From a bacterium (GTDB lineage Bacteria > T1Sed10-126): DNA of 32,028 nucleotides. A program made the position numbers and the translations under genes. The notes beneath the pieces were generated by a model. The model was given only the letters and a program-made list of their open reading frames with translations. It ran no database searches and was not told where the DNA came from. Positions 27,283 through 32,028 of this stretch are shown in pieces (the first letter of the stretch is position 1; each line of letters opens with the position of its first letter). The stretch covers positions 1 to 32,028 of the forward strand of contig PWOD01000172.1 of the NCBI GenBank assembly GCA_003557545.1, read 5' to 3'.

Positions 27283-28194
27283 TTAAACCCCGTCAGCCAT
27301 CTCCTCAATTTTGGCAATAATTAGACTGGCTATCCTGGCCTGTGCTTCCTCAGTTGTAGCACCAAGATGGGGGGTAGTGATTGTTTTAGGGGATTCAACA
27401 AGTGGGATTTGACCTGGTGGTTCTTCACTATAACTGTCCAGGCAAGCAGCAGCTATAGTTGATTCTTCGAGGGCTTTAGTTAAGGCAGCTTCATCAATTA
27501 TACCACCCCGAGAGCAGTTAACCAGTAAACAACTATCTTTCATCGCGGTGAGCTCAGCAGTGCTGATAAGATTTTTTGTTTCAGGAGTAAGTGGAACATG
27601 CAAACTAATAATATCTGATCGGCTTATCAGCTCATCCAGGGAACAGGGAGACGCACCACGAGATTTTATATCAGCATCATCGAGCAAAGCATCATAGGCA
27701 ATAGTTTCTGCTCCAAACCCCTGTAAAATTTCAGCTGTTCTCTGACCGATTCTTCCATATCCGACGATTCCTACCAGTTTTCCCATGATTTCATTACCAC
27801 TCAGCTGTTTTTTAATCCAGTTCCCCTGTTTAAGCTGCTCATCAGCTCTAGGAATATCCCGATAGGCGGCAAGAATATGAGCAACTACCAGCTCGGCAAC
27901 GGCATTAGTCGAGGCTTCAGGGGTATTTTTAACTTTTACTCCAAGTTCCTCAGCAGCAGTCAAATCAACATTATCGAGGCCCACTCCGGCTCTAACCACA
28001 CCGATTAAATTTTCACCCATTTCCATCAACTCACGGGTAACTGTGGTTCCACTCCGTATAATTAAAAAGTCTGCATCGACAATCTGCTGTTCAAGCTCCT
28101 TAAGCTCAAAAGTTTCAATGATCTGAAAACTATCTTCTGCTTCAAAATGTTCTTTTACTGAGGAATCAACCGGATCACAAATGAGGATTTTCAC
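27283..28194 (-). CDS. serA: D-3-phosphoglycerate dehydrogenase, short form (303 aa)
   Basis: VRAGVGLDNVDLTAAEELGVKVKNTPEASTNAVAELVVAHILAAYR, KLVGIVGYGRIGQRTAEIL, HVPLTPETKNLIS, LVNCSRGGIIDEAAL, TTPHLGATTEEAQ. GTG start with SD AGGAGG. Confidence 0.88.
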   Translation of the reverse strand: MKILICDPVDSSVKEHFEAEDSFQIIETFELKELEQQIVDADFLIIRSGTTVTRELMEMGENLIGVVRAGVGLDNVDLTAAEELGVKVKNTPEASTNAVAELVVAHILAAYRDIPRADEQLKQGNWIKKQLSGNEIMGKLVGIVGYGRIGQRTAEILQGFGAETIAYDALLDDADIKSRGASPCSLDELISRSDIISLHVPLTPETKNLISTAELTAMKDSCLLVNCSRGGIIDEAALTKALEESTIAAACLDSYSEEPPGQIPLVESPKTITTPHLGATTEEAQARIASLIIAKIEEMADGV

Positions 28195-28245
28195 TTTTAC
28201 TGCCTCCTAAAATATTTTTAAACTATAGCCAACAATGAAACAGAT

Positions 28246-28263
28246 TAATTAAGCGCTTAATTA
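28246..28263. promoter_or_regulatory. 18-bp perfect palindrome TAATTAAGCGCTTAATTA, candidate operator upstream of serA
   Basis: Exact self-reverse-complement; a minus-strand TATAAT (28260-28265) overlaps its edge, about 66 bp upstream of the serA start. Confidence 0.55.
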
Positions 28264-28292
28264 TAACCAAAGTTCATAACCACTAATATCAG

Positions 28293-30347
28293 TTAAAAGA
28301 AATTAGCAATTTCCAGGAACAACGGAACAAAAACAACCGAGACGATCGACATCAACTTAATAAGGATGTTGAGTGAAGGACCTGCGGTGTCTTTAAACGG
28401 ATCACCAACCGTATCACCAACAACAGATGCCTCGTGAGCGGTAGAGTTTTTCCCACCAAAATTATCAGCTTCAATATATTTTTTGGCATTATCCCAGGCA
28501 CCACCGGCATTTGCCATAAAAATTGCCAGAAGAAAACCGGTGACAATGGCTCCGGCCAGTAACCCGCCCAGCGCGCTGGGGTTCCAGATTCCAACTAGAA
28601 TAGGAACAACAACCGCCATTGTCCCAGGAATCACCATCTCTTTAAGGGCAGCTGCGGTAGAAATATCGATACACTTTTGGTAATCCGGCTGTTCAGTTCC
28701 CTCAAGAATTCCTGTTACTTCAGAAAACTGGCGACGAACCTCCGTTATCATCTGTTGCGCGGCCTTGCCAACTGCCTCCATCGTCATGGCACTAAAAACA
28801 AAGGGGAGAAGCCCACCAATTAATAAGCCGACCATAACCGGCGGATCTGTAATCGAAAAACTAATCCCATCTCCAACATTGGCCTGATAATTACTAAAAA
28901 GTGCCAGCGCCGTCAGAGCGGCCGAGCCAATAGCAAAACCCTTTCCAATTGCTGCTGTTGTATTACCGACAGAATCAAGGGCTTCAGCCTGTTTTCTCAC
29001 ATCTTTACCCATCCCGGCCATTTCAGCAATACCTGCGGCATTATCGGCCACCGGTCCATAACAATCCACGGCCAGGGTGATGCCAAGAGTTGACAGCATA
29101 CCGACTGCCGCCATCGCAATACCATATAACCCGGCCAGCCAGTAAGCAGTTATGATACCGGCAGCAACAGCAACTACAGGGACCCAGGTGCTTAACATAC
29201 CAATGGATAGCCCCCGAATAATATTAGTTGCTGCACCAGTTGTTGAAGCCCGGGCAATACTTTTAGTAGGAGCATAATCATATGAGGTATAAAACTCGGT
29301 GGAAAGTCCAATCACAATCCCCACTATTAATCCCGCCGCCATTGAACCAAAGATGGCCAGAGTGGCATCTATATTACCGTCCAGGAGCCAGTAAATCGTT
29401 CCAGAACTTAAAACTGCCATGATCACAGCCGAACTGAAGACCCCCCGATTCAAAGCCATATGAAGATCATCACCCGAACCCCTGCCAACAAAAAAACTAC
29501 CAATAACCGAAGCAAATATTCCGATTCCGGCCAACAATAAAGGAAGAATCATTACCACAGACAATCTCTCTTCACCCAGTAACAAACCCTGCCCAGCAAT
29601 CAATCCGGCCAGGGCCATAGCTGAAATTATTGAGTTCGCATAGGATTCAAAAAGATCAGCTCCCATACCTGCAACATCGCCCACATTGTCTCCAACATTA
29701 TCGGCTATCACAGCAGGATTACGGGGATCATCCTCAGGAATTCCCTCCTCAACTTTGCCGACCAGATCCGCACCCACATCGGCTGCCTTAGTATAAATCC
29801 CACCACCAACACGGGCAAACAGAGCAATCGAACTGGCTCCAAAACCAAAACCAAAAAGCAGCTCAGGCTCAGCCCCGAAATAGAACAGTATTGCGATTCC
29901 CAGAACACCAAATCCAACGACCGACATGCCCATTACGGCCCCGCTGGAAAAAGCTATTTTAAGACCTGATTTGATGTTTTCAGAGACCGCTTGAGCAGCT
30001 CGTGCGTTTGATGCAGTGGCAACCCGCATACCGATGTTTCCGGCCAGAGCTGATAATATTGCTCCGATCAGATAGGTTAGCCAGATATAGGCGGGAAAAT
30101 CTTCTACCAACCAACCAGCCAGAGCCAGTAACAATGCAACAATTAGAGCAAAAACTGTCAGATATATATATTGTTTATTTAAAAAAGTCATAGCTCCCGA
30201 ATAGATATGTTTTGAGAGCTCACGCATTTTTTCAGTACCTAACGATTTTTTTTGTAAACCAAATGATAAAATCACCGCATAAATTAGACCGATTACTCCC
30301 AGCATAACGGTTAACAAAATTAGACCATCAATACCCATACCAAACAA
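28293..30347 (-). CDS. hppA: Membrane-bound ion-pumping pyrophosphatase, probably K+-dependent class
   Basis: GGGIYTKAADVGADLVGKVEEGIPEDDPRNPAVIADNVGDNVGDVAGMGADLFESY; DSVGNTTAAIGKGFAIGSAALTAL; NAGGAWDNAKKYIE; VVGDTVGDPFKDTAGPSLNILIKL. Confidence 0.96.
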   Translation of the reverse strand: MFGMGIDGLILLTVMLGVIGLIYAVILSFGLQKKSLGTEKMRELSKHIYSGAMTFLNKQYIYLTVFALIVALLLALAGWLVEDFPAYIWLTYLIGAILSALAGNIGMRVATASNARAAQAVSENIKSGLKIAFSSGAVMGMSVVGFGVLGIAILFYFGAEPELLFGFGFGASSIALFARVGGGIYTKAADVGADLVGKVEEGIPEDDPRNPAVIADNVGDNVGDVAGMGADLFESYANSIISAMALAGLIAGQGLLLGEERLSVVMILPLLLAGIGIFASVIGSFFVGRGSGDDLHMALNRGVFSSAVIMAVLSSGTIYWLLDGNIDATLAIFGSMAAGLIVGIVIGLSTEFYTSYDYAPTKSIARASTTGAATNIIRGLSIGMLSTWVPVVAVAAGIITAYWLAGLYGIAMAAVGMLSTLGITLAVDCYGPVADNAAGIAEMAGMGKDVRKQAEALDSVGNTTAAIGKGFAIGSAALTALALFSNYQANVGDGISFSITDPPVMVGLLIGGLLPFVFSAMTMEAVGKAAQQMITEVRRQFSEVTGILEGTEQPDYQKCIDISTAAALKEMVIPGTMAVVVPILVGIWNPSALGGLLAGAIVTGFLLAIFMANAGGAWDNAKKYIEADNFGGKNSTAHEASVVGDTVGDPFKDTAGPSLNILIKLMSIVSVVFVPLFLEIANFF

Positions 30348-30566
30348 CTCCTCAATTTATTTTATTTAACCCTACGATTATAGGGAAGAGTTTTAAAAAT
30401 ACAATGATAACTCAATGATTAGATCGAAAACAATCCTGACAGGCAGCCCTATAATTTTATTTGGTAAACAGCTATAATTCAACAATCATCAGCATGGACA
30501 ATCAATTATCTCTGGTACAGAGCCGTCTAAAATCTGTTACTAATATCAACGAAACAGGTGGAATTA

Positions 30567-32028
30567 ATGCGTTTAATGATCGTTGAATCACCTTCTAAAA
30601 TAAAAACCCTGCGAGATTTTTTGCCGACTGATTGGAAGTTTGTCTCAACCTACGGACATCTTTATGACCTGCCCAAAAAGGGGCTGGGGATCGATTCCCA
30701 GTATAAACCTGAGTGGGTCTCACATAATCCTAAAAATGTAAAATATATCCGCCAGCAGGCGAAAAATTGTCGGGATATTTACCTGGCCTCGGACCCGGAT
30801 AGAGAAGGTGAGGGTATTGCCTGGCAGGTAGCGGAACTGGTTTTGAATAACCCCAATAAAAATATTCACCGACTTCGTCTGGAATCGATCAGTTCTGGCG
30901 AAGTAAAACGAAAATTAGCTCAGGAGCAACAGCTTGACATGAAGATGGTTCAGGCTCAATGGGCTCGCCGTTTGATAGATCGACTGGCCGGTTATAAGGT
31001 CAGTGGACTTTTAATGCAGGCATTCAACCGGGGGGGGCTGTCAGCCGGCCGGGTTCAATCAGCCACGCTGGCTAAAATTGTCGAAAGAGATCATGAAATC
31101 AAGGCATTTGAACCAGAAACCCATTATTTACTACAGGTTAAATTAACTCCTGAAAAGAAAAAGCTTACAACAAATTTTTGGGTTGATTTAATTGAATTCA
31201 GGGGAACTCGAATCGGAACAAAAAAAACAGAACAGCTGATGACCGATCAACAGGCGGTTAAAAAAATCCAGACCGATGTCAAGCAGCGGGGACTGATTCT
31301 GCAGCAAAAAGATCAAGCTCAAACCACCACTAATCCAGCTTCAGCATTTGATAGTTCAAGACTGCTGTCAACTGCCGCGCAACTGTTTAAATGGCCGGTA
31401 GGTAAAACCATGCAAATTGCTCAACAGCTGTATGAAAAGGGCCTGATAACTTATCATCGATCTGATTCCAACCGGATTTCACGTGAAGGATGCGCAGCGG
31501 CAGCAGCCTTCATCAGAGATAACTATGGTAAACAATATCACAACTGGAGATGGGGCGGAGGCGGGGATCAGGAGGGACATGAAGCGATCCGGGCGAAATA
31601 TGCCGGTCTGGAGCCGGAACAGCTGCACAGCGTCAGCAAATCACAAAAAAAACTTTATTCCCTAATCTGGCAGCGATATATACAATCACAGATGATTCCA
31701 GCTAGGTGGGATACCCTGAAGCTGCTGCTGACGATCAAAGGAAGATTTGAGGTGCTATTTAGGGGTACGGCACGAACAATCAAAGAGTTAGGATTTTATC
31801 GCTGTAAAATCAAAGGATCCAGAAACGCCCCTGAGAAGGCTTTTTCCCGGGCTGATTTTATCAAGCTGAAAAAGGCTGATAATTTTCAGCTGTTACAGAC
31901 TAAACTTAAAGAACTACAGACAAGTGGACCGACCGAATACAGTGAGGGTGGGGTTGTAGCCATGATGCGTCGTGAGGGGATTGGTCGACCGTCAACCTAT
32001 GCAGCGACAATTGAACGGTTAAAAACTC
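30567..32028 (+). CDS. topA: Type IA DNA topoisomerase (3'-truncated at the window edge; not in the supplied ORF track)
   Basis: Translated by hand from ATG 30567: MRLMIVESPSKIKTLRDFLPTDWKFVSTYGHLYDLPKKGLGID...IYLASDPDREGEGIAWQVAEL...NRGGLSAGRVQSATLAKIVERDHEIKAFEP...YEKGLITYHRSDSNRIS...QEGHEAIRAKY...MMRREGIGRPSTYAATIERLKT; open through base 32028. Confidence 0.92.
   Translation, partial: MRLMIVESPSKIKTLRDFLPTDWKFVSTYGHLYDLPKKGLGIDSQYKPEWVSHNPKNVKYIRQQAKNCRDIYLASDPDREGEGIAWQVAELVLNNPNKNIHRLRLESISSGEVKRKLAQEQQLDMKMVQAQWARRLIDRLAGYKVSGLLMQAFNRGGLSAGRVQSATLAKIVERDHEIKAFEPETHYLLQVKLTPEKKKLTTNFWVDLIEFRGTRIGTKKTEQLMTDQQAVKKIQTDVKQRGLILQQKDQAQTTTNPASAFDSSRLLSTAAQLFKWPVGKTMQIAQQLYEKGLITYHRSDSNRISREGCAAAAAFIRDNYGKQYHNWRWGGGGDQEGHEAIRAKYAGLEPEQLHSVSKSQKKLYSLIWQRYIQSQMIPARWDTLKLLLTIKGRFEVLFRGTARTIKELGFYRCKIKGSRNAPEKAFSRADFIKLKKADNFQLLQTKLKELQTSGPTEYSEGGVVAMMRREGIGRPSTYAATIERLKT

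Noticed and set aside
31483-31665. 60-aa plus-strand ORF
   Set aside because: Out-of-frame ORF inside the type IA topoisomerase coding region.
1-32028. tRNA, rRNA, transposase, integrase or phage genes
   Set aside because: None recognised on either strand by reading; a tRNAscan-SE/Infernal run would be needed to exclude small RNAs.

Overview
The window is dominated by one giant ORF (in frame from base 1, annotated 28..12933 +, at least 4301 aa, truncated at the left edge). It encodes a repetitive surface or secreted protein: an ALK/LTK-type glycine-rich module, then by manual segmentation 25 divergent InlB-B-like repeats interleaved with 6 GLUG-type blocks (order 9-G-2-G-5-G-4-G-4-G-1-G), then a FlgD-like/T9SS-type-A-like C-terminal domain. 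Two regularities in it stand out. First, it has only 8 Cys in the 4301 aa, and 6 of them form three pairs, each exactly 59 residues apart, at the junction between the last B-repeat and the following GLUG block; the other three junctions have neither Cys. Second, the B-repeats fall into two positionally separated subtypes that differ by an exact 5-residue loop. The rest is an ordinary chromosomal housekeeping region: dinB-trpS-nadE-rnz-trpC-pcrA (co-directional), a small secreted coiled-coil protein, a DUF89-family protein, a DUF2071-like protein, rtcB (-), an aldo/keto reductase (+), a membrane protein (-), a SirB1-like protein (-), serA (-), a membrane pyrophosphatase hppA (-), and a type IA topoisomerase ORF that runs off the right edge and is missing from the supplied ORF track. 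An 18-bp perfect palindrome overlaps a putative promoter upstream of serA. No rRNA, tRNA, CRISPR array or transposase was recognised. All family calls are from reading motifs by eye, with no database search.
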